This document shows, one piece after another, positions 20,231-28,743 of a stretch of 64,000 nt of DNA (within the stretch, counting starts at the first letter, position 1; each line of letters opens with the position of its first letter). Source of the DNA: Kitasatospora albolonga. GTDB taxonomy: Bacteria; Actinomycetota; Actinomycetes; Streptomycetales; Streptomycetaceae. The stretch covers positions 4,024,001 through 4,088,000 of the forward strand of contig CP020563.1 in NCBI GenBank assembly GCA_002082585.1, given 5' to 3'. The notes below the pieces were generated by a model. The model was not told where the DNA came from. It ran no database searches and saw only the letters and a program-made list of their open reading frames with translations. The position numbers and the translations under genes were made by a program.

Positions 20231-20240
20231 CGGCCGGGGT

Positions 20241-20783
20241 TCAGCCGGGCAGGCGCAGGAACCGAGGGGGTACGGCGTCGGCGAGCCAGACCCCGTTGGC
20301 GCTGACCCGGAACACATGACCGGCGCGGTGCATGGCGCCCGCGTCCACCGTGAGGACCAGGGGGCGGCCGCGCCGGGCGCCGACCCGGGTGGCCGTCTCG
20401 CGGTCGGGGGAGAGGTGCACGTGGTGGCGGGCCATGGGGCGCAGGCCCTCGGCCCGGATCGCGTCCAGCACCCGCGCGACCGTGCCGTGGTAGAGGTACG
20501 CCGGTGGCTGCGCGGGCGGCAGGTCCAGGTCGACGGTGACCGTGTGGCCCTGGTTGGCGCGGATGCGCTCGCCGTCCACCGTGAAGCGGCGCTTGTCGTT
20601 GACGGTGACGACATGGTCGAGCTCGGCGCGGGTGATGGTGAAGCCGTTCCGGGCCGCCGCGCTCAGCAGCGTCTCGACGCCCACCCAGCCGTTGTCGTCG
20701 AGGGTGATGCCGATCCGCTCCGGCTGGTGGCGCAGGTGTTTCGAGAGGTACTTGGACACCTTGACGGTGCGACGTTCGTCCAT
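20241..20783 (-). CDS. kptA: RNA 2'-phosphotransferase (Tpt1/KptA)
   Basis: 180 aa, normal length. Tpt1/KptA removes a 2'-phosphate from RNA using NAD+, giving ADP-ribose 1"-2" cyclic phosphate. The N-terminal winged helix carries VSKYLSKHLRHQPE (catalytic Arg and His region) and RANQGHTVTVDL; the ADP-ribosyltransferase half carries LYHGT, GLRPMARHHVHLSPDRETA and VFRVSANGVWLADAVPPRFL. All key residues look intact. In fungi it finishes tRNA splicing; bacteria lack that pathway, so the native substrate is uncertain. Its upstream region holds a DnaA-box cluster. Confidence 0.95.
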   Translation of the reverse strand: MDERRTVKVSKYLSKHLRHQPERIGITLDDNGWVGVETLLSAAARNGFTITRAELDHVVTVNDKRRFTVDGERIRANQGHTVTVDLDLPPAQPPAYLYHGTVARVLDAIRAEGLRPMARHHVHLSPDRETATRVGARRGRPLVLTVDAGAMHRAGHVFRVSANGVWLADAVPPRFLRLPG

Positions 20784-20865
20784 CCCGCCAGAGTGCCCGT
20801 GGGCAGTTCATCGGTGCATCCGGATTTCCTACAGGATTCTTTTCGGCTTTCTCCGTACCCAGGTT

Positions 20866-20919
20866 TGATCCACAGCCAACTCGACTTATCCACAGGCTAT
20901 TTGACAACTCTGTGGACAA
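20866..20919. promoter_or_regulatory. cluster of three DnaA-box-like 9-mers
   Basis: TGATCCACA (20866-20874, one mismatch), TTATCCACA (20886-20894) and TGTGGACAA (20911-20919, reverse of TTGTCCACA, the Streptomyces consensus) lie within 54 bases in the gap between kptA and the MerR gene. The surrounding DNA is AT-richer than the genes. This is not oriC; no dnaA or dnaN is near. Confidence 0.7.
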
Positions 20920-20931
20920 CTGCCGGGCGAT

Positions 20932-21915
20932 TTAACCCTTTTCGTCAACTTTATTGGTTCTTGCGTGAGATGAGGTGAGCGCATCCAACGTGCGGGCCTG
21001 CACCTCGCGTTCGGCGGCTGCCGCGATGAAGTCCGCCACCCGGTCGGCGCCAACCAGGTCCTGAACAGCCTGTGTTGTCCGGGCCGGGAGCAGCACCGGG
21101 CGGGTCTCGCTCCCCTCGATGGCGCTCTCCTGGGCGCCGAGGTGGTGATGCAGATGCCGGGTGGCGAACATCTGCATGGCGCGGGCCAGTTCGGCGTCCA
21201 CCGTCTGCTGCGCGAGCGGCCGGAGGCGGCGCACCATCGAGGCCGCCTCGGCCGCGTCGGAGTCGGTGGGCGGGCGGTGGCCCAGATAGCGGGCGAAGAC
21301 ATGCTCGGTGGTGAACTCCAGGAAACGGGAGGCTATGTGCTCGACCTGGCCGCGAAGTTCCTTCAGATGACCGGAGATCGCGAGCAGCGGAACGCCCGCC
21401 GCGTGCAACTCGACGGCCACCGCCAGCTCTTGCGGGCTCGGTACGAGGAACTCGTCGTCCCGGCCCGGGACGCGCTCCAGCACCCCGAGCTCCACCGCCT
21501 CGGCGATCGCCTCGTCGTCCTGCGTACCGCCGAACTTCGCGTCCAGCTCCGCGCGGGTGATCCGGCTCGCCTCCTCGTCGGTCCAGGGCCCGTGCACCTC
21601 GGCGACCAGGCCGAGCACCCCGCCCAGCCCCCGCCCCGCGTCCCACGCCTCCAGCAACTCCTTGATGCTGGCCAGGGTGTAGCCGCGCTCCAGGAGGTCC
21701 GCGATCCGGAGCAGCCGGGCCAGATGGGCCTCCCCGTACACATTGGCCCGCCCCCGGCGCTCGGGCGTCGGCAGCAGCCCCCGGTCCTGGTACGCCCTGA
21801 TCGTGCGCACCGTGGCCCCGCTGGCATGGGCCAGATCCTCGATGCGGTACTCGGCGCCGCCGCCGTCCTGACCGTGGACCGCCGTGGGTGCCGTCCCCGC
21901 CTCCCGCCCGCTCAC
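20932..21915 (-). CDS. MerR-family transcriptional regulator
   Basis: 327 aa from the GTG at 21915, which overlaps the stop of the upstream fusion gene by the 4-base GTGA. The N-terminal MerR winged helix is clear (YRIEDLAHASGATVRTIRAYQDRGLLPTPERRGRANVYGEAHL in outline, about residues 27-70), then a long helical region. The C-terminal ~200 residues are much larger than a classic metal-sensing MerR, with a histidine cluster (RHLHHHLG), so the ligand is probably organic. Third gene of an overlapping operon with the M24 peptidase-like and hydrolase-SDR genes; probably regulates them or their pathway. Confidence 0.88.
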   Translation of the reverse strand: MSGREAGTAPTAVHGQDGGGAEYRIEDLAHASGATVRTIRAYQDRGLLPTPERRGRANVYGEAHLARLLRIADLLERGYTLASIKELLEAWDAGRGLGGVLGLVAEVHGPWTDEEASRITRAELDAKFGGTQDDEAIAEAVELGVLERVPGRDDEFLVPSPQELAVAVELHAAGVPLLAISGHLKELRGQVEHIASRFLEFTTEHVFARYLGHRPPTDSDAAEAASMVRRLRPLAQQTVDAELARAMQMFATRHLHHHLGAQESAIEGSETRPVLLPARTTQAVQDLVGADRVADFIAAAAEREVQARTLDALTSSHARTNKVDEKG

Positions 21916-23684
21916 AGCGGCGGCTTCACTCGGGCGAGCCGTCGCAGCGCCCCGGGGCTCAGCCGGGACAGCAGCCGGGCGCCGCGCGCCTCCGGAGTCA
22001 CCGGCACCACGGCCCGGTTGCGGACGACGGCCTCCAGGATCGCGTCGGCCACCTTCTCCGGCGGGTAGTTGCGGCGCCCGTAGAGCCGGGTGGTCCGCTT
22101 CCGCAGCCGCTGCTCCTCCGCCGCGTCGGTCCCGGCGAAGCGGGTGGTGGCGGTGATGTTGGTGTTGACGATGCCGGGGCATATGGCGCTCACCCCGATC
22201 GACTTCTCCGCCAGCTCGGCCCGCAGGCACTCGCTCAGCATCAGCACGGCCGCCTTCGACGTGCTGTACGCGGGCAGGGCGCGGGAGGGCTGGAAGGCGG
22301 CGGCGGAGGCGGTGTTGACGATATGGCCGCCCTGGCCCCGGTCGGCCATCTGCCTGCCGAAGATCCGGCAGCCGTGGATGACGCCCCAGAGGTTGACGTC
22401 CAGGACCTGCTTCCACTCCTCGCTCGTGGTCTCCAGGAAGGAGCCGGAGAGCCCGATCCCGGCGTTGTTGACCAGGACGTCGACCGTGCCGTACTCGGTG
22501 GCGACCTTGTCGGCGAGCTTCTCCATCGCCGCCTCGTCGCTGACGTCGACCGCCTCGCCCCAGGCCGCCGGGGCCCCGATCAGCCGGGCCAGCTCCGCCG
22601 TCCTGGCGGCCCCCTCCGCATCCCGGTCCACGGCCACCACCTGGGCGCCCGCCTCGGCGAACGCGAAGGCCGTGGCCCGCCCGATCCCGGAGGCGGCCCC
22701 CGTCACCAGCACCAGCTGACCGCCGAACCGCTCCGCGTACGGCCCCTTCCCCGCGGGCTGCTGGGCCGTGGGCCCCTCCTGGCCGTCCGCCTCGTTGGCG
22801 GCGGCGAAATCGTCGATCCACGCGGCCAGTCGGTCGGGCCGGGTGCGCGGGACCCAGTGCTTGGCCGGAAGCGACCGGCGCACCAGACGGGGGACCCACT
22901 GCTCCAGGTCGTCGTAGAGCCGCTCGGAGAGGAAGGAGTCGCCGGTCGGCGTGATGAGCTGGACCGGAGCGTGGGCGTAGGCGTCGGGGCGCGGCCTGCC
23001 CAGCCGGGCGCGGACGTTGTCCCGGTAGAGCCAGGCCCCGTGCGCCGCGTCGTCGGGCAGGGAGGCGGTCGGGTAGTCCCCGGCGGGCACCTTCTCCAGC
23101 CGCTGGAGGATGCCGGGCCACCGCCTGCCGAGCGGCCCGCGCCAGGCCAGCTCCGGCAGCACCGGCGTATGGAGCATGTACACATACCAGGACTTGGCGC
23201 CCTGGCCCAGCAGTTGACCGACCCGGCGCGGGGTGGGACGGGTCATCCGCCGTTTGATCCAGTGCCCGAAGTGGTCCAGGGACGGGCCGGACATCGAGGT
23301 GAACGAGGCGATCCTGCCCTCGGTCCGCCCGACCGTGACGAACTCCCAGGACTGCACGGACCCCCAGTCGTGACCGACCACATGGACCGGCCGGTCCGGG
23401 CTGACGGCGTCGATCACCGCGAGGAAGTCGTCGGTCAGCTTCTCCAGGGTGAAACCCCCGCGCAGCGGCTTCGGGGCCGTCGAACGGCCGTGGCCGCGTA
23501 CGTCGTACAGCACGACGTGCCACTCCTCGGCCAGCCGCACGGCGACCTCGGACCAGACCTCCTTGCTGTCCGGATACCCGTGGACCAGCACCACCGTCGG
23601 CCGCTCCGCGTCACCCAGCTCGGCGACACACAGCTCGACGCCACCCGTACGTACCCGGCGCTCGCGCGCTCCCGGCAGATTCAC
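21912..23684 (-). CDS. fusion of alpha/beta hydrolase and short-chain dehydrogenase
   Basis: 590 aa from the GTG at 23684, with GGAGAGGG upstream and a 4-base GTGA overlap with the preceding gene. Residues ~1-290: alpha/beta hydrolase with oxyanion motif HGYPDS and nucleophile elbow GHDWGS (Asp, about 105), the epoxide-hydrolase/dehalogenase pattern rather than the esterase Ser; a late His lies in AKHWVP. Residues ~320-590: classic SDR with TGAASGIG (about 327), NNAG, Ser and YSTSK catalytic residues, and a C-terminal tail common in mycobacterial SDRs. Two sequential reactions on one hydrophobic substrate (ring or epoxide opening, then oxidation) would explain the fusion; this is inference. 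Confidence 0.9.
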   Translation of the reverse strand: MNLPGARERRVRTGGVELCVAELGDAERPTVVLVHGYPDSKEVWSEVAVRLAEEWHVVLYDVRGHGRSTAPKPLRGGFTLEKLTDDFLAVIDAVSPDRPVHVVGHDWGSVQSWEFVTVGRTEGRIASFTSMSGPSLDHFGHWIKRRMTRPTPRRVGQLLGQGAKSWYVYMLHTPVLPELAWRGPLGRRWPGILQRLEKVPAGDYPTASLPDDAAHGAWLYRDNVRARLGRPRPDAYAHAPVQLITPTGDSFLSERLYDDLEQWVPRLVRRSLPAKHWVPRTRPDRLAAWIDDFAAANEADGQEGPTAQQPAGKGPYAERFGGQLVLVTGAASGIGRATAFAFAEAGAQVVAVDRDAEGAARTAELARLIGAPAAWGEAVDVSDEAAMEKLADKVATEYGTVDVLVNNAGIGLSGSFLETTSEEWKQVLDVNLWGVIHGCRIFGRQMADRGQGGHIVNTASAAAFQPSRALPAYSTSKAAVLMLSECLRAELAEKSIGVSAICPGIVNTNITATTRFAGTDAAEEQRLRKRTTRLYGRRNYPPEKVADAILEAVVRNRAVVPVTPEARGARLLSRLSPGALRRLARVKPPL

Positions 23685-24550
23685 GCCGCCACCCTCTCCT
23701 CGGCCCAGCGCCGCACATGCGGCAGATCGTCGTCCAGCCAGAAGGCGCTCTGCTCGGGGTCCCTGGAGTCGGTGACGACCAGGATCTCCTCGAACTTCGC
23801 GCCCGTACCCCGGAATCCGAGGTGGGGTTCGACCGCCCACAGACCGGGCTGCGGGGGATGGTCGGAGAAGCGGTACGGGCTCCACAGCGGTGACCAGCCG
23901 TCCCGGTGGCCGTGCACCGCGTCGCTCACCAGCCCCTTGAGGGCCTGGGTGCCGAACCCGAACACCTGCGGCGACCAACGCCGTTCGGCGACGCGGTCCA
24001 CCTTGTGGGCGATCACGCCGAAGGGATAGGCGCGGTGCCTGTTCGCGTACCCCTGGGCGGTCATGAGGCGGTCGACGTCCTCGTAGATCTCCCGGAGCGA
24101 ACGGCGCTCGCGCACCTCCCGCAGGATCAGCTCGCGGTGCGCCTCCAGATCGGCCAGCAGCCTGTTGTGGAGCGGGTTGAGCCCGAGACAGCCCGCATAC
24201 CCGATGTCGGCGGTGAAGCCCTTGTACACCGGGGCCATGTCGAGGATGAACGGCATGCCCGGCTCCAGCTTCCGGTCGGTCGGGAAGAACTGGAGCGGCA
24301 CCTTGAACCCGGCGAAGGCCGTGCGGTCGCCGAACCACGCGAAGGGGAGGTGGAACCAGTCCCGCACGCCCCGCTCCCGCAGCCAAACGCGCTGCATCCG
24401 GGCCGCCTCGCGCTCGGTCACCCCCGGTCTGAGCTGACCGGCGACGGCCTCGGCGCAGGCGTAGGCGAGGCGCTGCACTTCCCTGAACCCCCGCAGCTCT
24501 GGGGCGTTTTTGCCCCGCGCTGCCGAAATCGTCTGCACTGCCGAGACCAT
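23681..24550 (-). CDS. M24-family metallopeptidase-like protein
   Basis: 289 aa from the ATG at 24550; the frame continues upstream but has no better start. Pita-bread fold with recognisable metal-ligand blocks: FILDMAPVYKGFTADIGYAG (two Asp), IAHKVD (His), AVEPHLG (Glu) and KFEEILVV (Glu). Lacks the GHGIG block of true methionine aminopeptidases, so substrate is likely a creatinase- or prolidase-like or non-peptide compound. First gene of a three-gene operon with the hydrolase-SDR fusion and MerR regulator. Confidence 0.82.
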   Translation of the reverse strand: MVSAVQTISAARGKNAPELRGFREVQRLAYACAEAVAGQLRPGVTEREAARMQRVWLRERGVRDWFHLPFAWFGDRTAFAGFKVPLQFFPTDRKLEPGMPFILDMAPVYKGFTADIGYAGCLGLNPLHNRLLADLEAHRELILREVRERRSLREIYEDVDRLMTAQGYANRHRAYPFGVIAHKVDRVAERRWSPQVFGFGTQALKGLVSDAVHGHRDGWSPLWSPYRFSDHPPQPGLWAVEPHLGFRGTGAKFEEILVVTDSRDPEQSAFWLDDDLPHVRRWAEERVAA

Positions 24551-24747
24551 GCCACCGTCCGTTCCCTGCCGTGTGCGGTACGTGCCCGTAACGTGACACT
24601 GATGAATGTGACAATGTCCGGCGGCTGCGTCAAGGGGTGTGCACCGCCTGTGGAAAACTCCGGGACAGGGGCGTCGGCCGCGGCCGGAACTCCCGCTCGG
24701 CTCCTCCTTCACGGGGTCCCCCTACGGGGCCGTACGTCTGGAGTCTG

Positions 24748-25869
24748 ATGCCGATCCAGCCGTCAGGGCTGACGATCGCTGTGGCCCGCGCCACTACCGT
24801 CGTCAATGTGACTGCCGTTATCGCTACTGAAGCCCTGAGCAAGCGGTTCCCCCGGGTGACCGCGCTCGACCGGCTCACGTTGGACATCGGACCAGGTGTG
24901 ACCGGTCTGGTGGGTTCCAACGGGGCCGGCAAGTCCACGCTGATCAAGATCCTGCTGGGTCTCTCCCCCGCCACCGAGGGCCGGGCCGCGGTGCTCGGGC
25001 TCGATGTGGCGACCAGCGGTGCCGCCATCCGGGAGCGGGTGGGGTACATGCCGGAGCACGACTGCCTGCCGCCCGATGTGTCGGCCACCGAATTTGTCGT
25101 GCACATGGCGCGCATGTCGGGGCTGCCGCCCACGGCGGCCCGCGAGCGCACCGCCGACACCCTGCGCCACGTCGGCCTCTACGAGGAGCGCTACCGGCCC
25201 ATCGGCGGCTACTCGACCGGCATGAAGCAGCGGGTGAAGCTGGCCCAGGCACTCGTCCACGACCCGCAGCTGGTCCTCCTCGACGAGCCGACCAACGGCC
25301 TCGACCCGGTCGGCCGCGACGAGATGCTCGGCCTGATCCGCCGCATCCACACCGACTTCGGCATCTCCGTCCTGGTGACCTCGCACCTCCTGGGCGAGCT
25401 GGAGCGCACCTGCGACCACGTCGTCGTCATCGACGGCGGCGCCCTCCTGCGCTCCAGCTCCACCAGCGACTTCACCCAGATCACCACCACGCTCGCGGTC
25501 GAGGTGACCGACAGCGACACCCACCCCGACGGCACCGACGCCCTGCGCAAGGTCCTCACCGGGGCCGGGGTCACCCTGCTCGGCCACGACGGGATCGACA
25601 CGGAGGGGCTGCCGGGCGCGGGCCACATCCTGCTCGTCGAGGCGACCGGCGAGGAGACCTACGACCTGGTCCGCGACAGCGTCGCCGGGCTCGGTCTCGG
25701 CCTGGTCCGCATGGAGCAGCGCCGTCACCACATCGCCGAGGTCTTCCGTACCGAACAGGCCGGTGCGCGCACCGGCTCCGGCCCCGTCCCGGCTCCGGCC
25801 ACCACACCGACGCCGTACCAGCCACGGACAGAGGGCGCCGTACCAGCAGAAGGGGAGCGGTCGCGATGA
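24748..25869 (+). CDS. ABC transporter ATP-binding protein
   Basis: 373 aa from the ATG at 24748, which has TGGAG four bases upstream; a GTG at 24808 is an alternative that matches the usual start of the ATPase domain better. Walker A GSNGAGKST (about 56), signature YSTGMKQR (about 155), Walker B LVLLDEPTNGLDP (about 175), switch His in VTSHLLGELE. A C-terminal ~120-residue domain and a Pro-rich tail follow. ABC-2 exporter type. First of four genes; overlaps the next by ATGA. Confidence 0.9.
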   Translation: MPIQPSGLTIAVARATTVVNVTAVIATEALSKRFPRVTALDRLTLDIGPGVTGLVGSNGAGKSTLIKILLGLSPATEGRAAVLGLDVATSGAAIRERVGYMPEHDCLPPDVSATEFVVHMARMSGLPPTAARERTADTLRHVGLYEERYRPIGGYSTGMKQRVKLAQALVHDPQLVLLDEPTNGLDPVGRDEMLGLIRRIHTDFGISVLVTSHLLGELERTCDHVVVIDGGALLRSSSTSDFTQITTTLAVEVTDSDTHPDGTDALRKVLTGAGVTLLGHDGIDTEGLPGAGHILLVEATGEETYDLVRDSVAGLGLGLVRMEQRRHHIAEVFRTEQAGARTGSGPVPAPATTPTPYQPRTEGAVPAEGERSR

Positions 25870-26774
25870 GCACCGAGACCAAGGCCGCGTCCGGGCGCGA
25901 GACCTCCCGGATCCACAACATCGGCTACCGCTCCTACGACGGCAGGCGGCTCGGCCGGGCCTACGCCCGCCGCTCGCTCTACTCCCAGACCCTGCGGGGC
26001 TCCTTCGGACTCGGCCGTTCCGCCAAGTCCAAGGTGCTGCCCATGCTGCTGTTCGGCGTGATGACCCTGGTCGCGGCGATCCTGGTGGCCGTCTCCATGG
26101 CCACGCCGGGCTCGACCCAACTCGTCGTCAAGTACACGTCGTACGCGATCTACCTGCAGGCGGTCATCGGCCTCTTCATTGCCGCACAGGCCCCGCAGGC
26201 GGTCTCCAGGGACCTCCGCTTCAAGAGCGTCCCCCTGTACTTCTCGCGGCCGATCGAACGCGCCGACTACGTCGTCGCGAAGCTCGCCGCCACGGCGTCC
26301 GCGCTCTTCATCCTCACCGGAGCGCCGCTGCTCATCCTCTATGTGGGCTCTCTGCTCGCGAAGTTCGACTTCGTCGACCAGACCAAGTGGTTCGGCCAGG
26401 GGCTGGTGTCGGTGGCGCTGCTGTCCGTGCTGTTCGCCGGGCTCGGCCTGGTGATGGCCGCCCTGACCCCGCGCCGGGGCTTCGGTGTGGCCGCGGTGAT
26501 CGCGCTGCTGACCATCTCCTACGGTGCCGTCTCCACGGTCCAGGCCATCGCCTGGGAGACCGGGTCGCCCGGGGCCGTGGAGTGGCTGGGCCTCTTCTCG
26601 CCGATCACGCTGATCGACGGTGTGCAGACCGCGTTCCTCGGCGCCACCTCCGCCTTCCCCGGAGGGGAAGGCCCGGGGGCCGGTACCGGAGTGGTCTACC
26701 TGTTCGTTGTCCTCGCGCTCGTCGCCGGCTCGTACGCCGTCCTGATGCGCCGTTACCGGAGGGTCGGGCTGTGA
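25866..26774 (+). CDS. ABC-2 type transporter permease
   Basis: 302 aa, six hydrophobic helices. Begins with a soluble stretch (RIHNIGYRSYDGRRLGRAYARRSLYSQTLRGSFGLGRSAKSK), then helices from about 55 onward, with the ABC-2 features RDLRFKSVPLYFSRPIERADYVVAKL and GLVMAALTPRRGFGVAAVIAL. Start overlaps the upstream ATPase stop and its own stop overlaps the next start, so translation is coupled. Confidence 0.9.
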   Translation: MSTETKAASGRETSRIHNIGYRSYDGRRLGRAYARRSLYSQTLRGSFGLGRSAKSKVLPMLLFGVMTLVAAILVAVSMATPGSTQLVVKYTSYAIYLQAVIGLFIAAQAPQAVSRDLRFKSVPLYFSRPIERADYVVAKLAATASALFILTGAPLLILYVGSLLAKFDFVDQTKWFGQGLVSVALLSVLFAGLGLVMAALTPRRGFGVAAVIALLTISYGAVSTVQAIAWETGSPGAVEWLGLFSPITLIDGVQTAFLGATSAFPGGEGPGAGTGVVYLFVVLALVAGSYAVLMRRYRRVGL

Positions 26775-27682
26775 CCACCATCGAGATCGACCACACCTCG
26801 CGCTGGTTCGGCAATGTGGTCGCCGTCAACGACGTCTCCATGACGGTGGGCCCCGGCGTCACCGGACTGCTCGGCCCGAACGGCGCCGGGAAGTCCACGC
26901 TCATCAACATGATGGGCGGATTCCTCGCCCCCTCGACGGGGAAGGTCACGCTCGACGGGCAGCCGATCTGGCGCAACGAGAGCGTCTACAAGAAGATCGG
27001 CATCGTCCCGGAGCGGGAAGGGATGTACGACTTCCTGACCGGCAAGGAGTTCGTCGTCGCCAACGCCGAACTCCAGGGGCTGGGCGGGGCCGAGGCGCAG
27101 AAGGCGCTCGCCACGGTCCAGATGGAGTACGCGCAGGACCGCAAGATCTCCACGTACAGCAAGGGCATGCGCCAGCGCGTGAAGATGGCGTCCGCGCTGG
27201 TCCACGAGCCCTCGGTGCTGCTGCTGGACGAGCCGTTCAACGGGATGGACCCGCGCCAGCGCATGCAGCTGATGGAGCTGCTGCGGCGGATGGGGGCCGA
27301 GGGGCGTACGGTCCTGTTCTCCTCGCACATCCTGGAGGAGGTCGAGCAGCTCGCCTCGCACATCGAGGTGATCGTGGCGGGGCGGCACGCGGCCTCCGGC
27401 GACTTCCGGAAGATCCGCCGCCTGATGACGGACCGGCCGCACCGCTACCTGGTCCGCTCCAGCGACGACCGGGCGCTGGCGGCTGCCCTCATCGCCGACC
27501 CGTCGACGGCGGGCATCGAGGTCGACCTGACGGAGAAGGCCCTGCGCATCCAGGCCGTCGACTTCGGGCGCTTCACCGAACTGCTGCCGAAGGTCGCCCG
27601 CGAACAGGGCATCCGGCTGCTGACCGTCTCCCCGTCCGACGAGTCCCTCGAATCGGTCTTTTCCTACCTCGTAGCGGCCTGA
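26771..27682 (+). CDS. ABC transporter ATP-binding protein
   Basis: 303 aa from the GTG at 26771, overlapping the permease stop by GTGA. Walker A GPNGAGKST (about 36), signature YSKGMRQRV, Walker B LLLDEPFNGMDP, switch His in SSHILEEVEQ. Second ATPase of the cluster. With the neighbouring genes it gives two ATPase and two permease subunits, consistent with one heteromeric exporter or two related ones. Substrate unknown. Confidence 0.92.
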   Translation: MTTIEIDHTSRWFGNVVAVNDVSMTVGPGVTGLLGPNGAGKSTLINMMGGFLAPSTGKVTLDGQPIWRNESVYKKIGIVPEREGMYDFLTGKEFVVANAELQGLGGAEAQKALATVQMEYAQDRKISTYSKGMRQRVKMASALVHEPSVLLLDEPFNGMDPRQRMQLMELLRRMGAEGRTVLFSSHILEEVEQLASHIEVIVAGRHAASGDFRKIRRLMTDRPHRYLVRSSDDRALAAALIADPSTAGIEVDLTEKALRIQAVDFGRFTELLPKVAREQGIRLLTVSPSDESLESVFSYLVAA

Positions 27683-27712
27683 GTAGTGGCCTGAAAGGAG
27701 CTGTGCACCGTC

Positions 27713-28432
27713 ATGTACGACCCCACAGTCGCCCGGCTCACCTACCGGGCCCTGCTCGGCCGGCGCCGGGCCGCCATCCTGTTCGTCCTCCCCGCGCTGC
27801 TGCTGGCCCTCGCGGCGGCGGTCCGCACGTTCGCCGGGGCCGACGACCAGGTCGCCGCCAACGTCCTCGGCGGGTTCGCCATCGCCACGATGGTCCCGCT
27901 GATCGGGGTGATCGCCGGAACCGGGGCGATCGGCCCCGAGATCGACGACGGCTCGATCGTCTACCTGCTGGCCAAGCCGGTGAAGCGGCCCACGATCATC
28001 TTCACCAAGCTGATCGTCGCCATCGCGGTGACCATGGTCTTCTCCGCCCTGCCGACCCTGCTCGCGGGGCTGATCCTCAACGGCAACGGACAGCAGATCG
28101 CGATCGCCTACACGGTCGCGGCGCTGGTCGCCTCGATCGCGTACAGCGCGCTGTTCCTGCTCCTCGGCACCGTCAGCCGCCACGCGGTGGTCATCGGCCT
28201 GGTGTACGCGCTGGTCTGGGAGGCCCTCTTCGGCAGCCTGGTGCCGGGCGCGCGGACGCTCAGCGTCCAGCAGTGGTCCCTCGCCGTCGCGGAGAAGGTC
28301 GCCGGTCAGGGCATGGTCACCTCGGACGTGGGCCTGCCGCTCGCGACGGTCCTGCTGGCCGCCGTCACCGTGGCCGCCACCTGGTACGCGGGGCAGAAGC
28401 TGCGGGCGCTGAAGCTGGCCGGAGAGGAGTGA
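27713..28432 (+). CDS. ABC-2 type transporter permease
   Basis: 239 aa, six predicted helices. Starts MYDPTVARLTYRALLGRRRAAILFVLPALL and contains GPEIDDGSIVYLLAKPVKRPTIIFTKL, the short cytosolic segment seen in ABC-2 permeases of this class. Starts 30 bases after the ATPase, with AAAGGAG upstream. Last gene of the cluster; a strong hairpin follows. Confidence 0.9.
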   Translation: MYDPTVARLTYRALLGRRRAAILFVLPALLLALAAAVRTFAGADDQVAANVLGGFAIATMVPLIGVIAGTGAIGPEIDDGSIVYLLAKPVKRPTIIFTKLIVAIAVTMVFSALPTLLAGLILNGNGQQIAIAYTVAALVASIAYSALFLLLGTVSRHAVVIGLVYALVWEALFGSLVPGARTLSVQQWSLAVAEKVAGQGMVTSDVGLPLATVLLAAVTVAATWYAGQKLRALKLAGEE

Positions 28433-28468
28433 GCCCTCGCCGGGTCTGATCCCGGTGGCACCTTGCGC

Positions 28469-28502
28469 AACCCCCGCCCCTTGTTCCCCAGGGGCGGGGG
28501 TT
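28469..28502 (+). terminator. hairpin ending the ABC transporter operon
   Basis: Perfect 12-bp arms AACCCCCGCCCC (28469-28480) and GGGGCGGGGGTT (28491-28502), 10-nt loop, 36 bases after the last permease stop. Confidence 0.85.
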
Positions 28503-28743
28503 GTCGTATGACCAGGACAGATGTGCGCGTAACCGTACGTTTATCGGGTCGTTGGTCAGGGTGCGTGGAGGCAACTGGAATCCGTGGCGTCGTAGCGTTC
28601 GTGAAATCGGGGAGTGCCGGACCCGGGTGAGGCGGAGCCCACCGGTCCGGTCATCGAGTGAGTGGCAACCGTGAGCGTCCTCCACCCCTGCAGCCCGGGG
28701 TAGGGGCCGTCCCTTGTCATTCCCTCGTACGGAAGGCATGCCC
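28503..28743. other. upstream region of the antirepressor-like gene
   Basis: About 240 bases with no gene (310 counting the terminator just before). A promoter for the following gene is expected here; I can point to no clear -10/-35 pair. The only firm element is the GGAAGG ribosome site 7 bases before the ATG at 28744. Confidence 0.4.

Noticed and set aside
21888..24029. 713-codon plus-strand open frame over the hydrolase-SDR gene
   Set aside because: Shadow frame; the minus strand carries coherent hydrolase, SDR and peptidase motifs.
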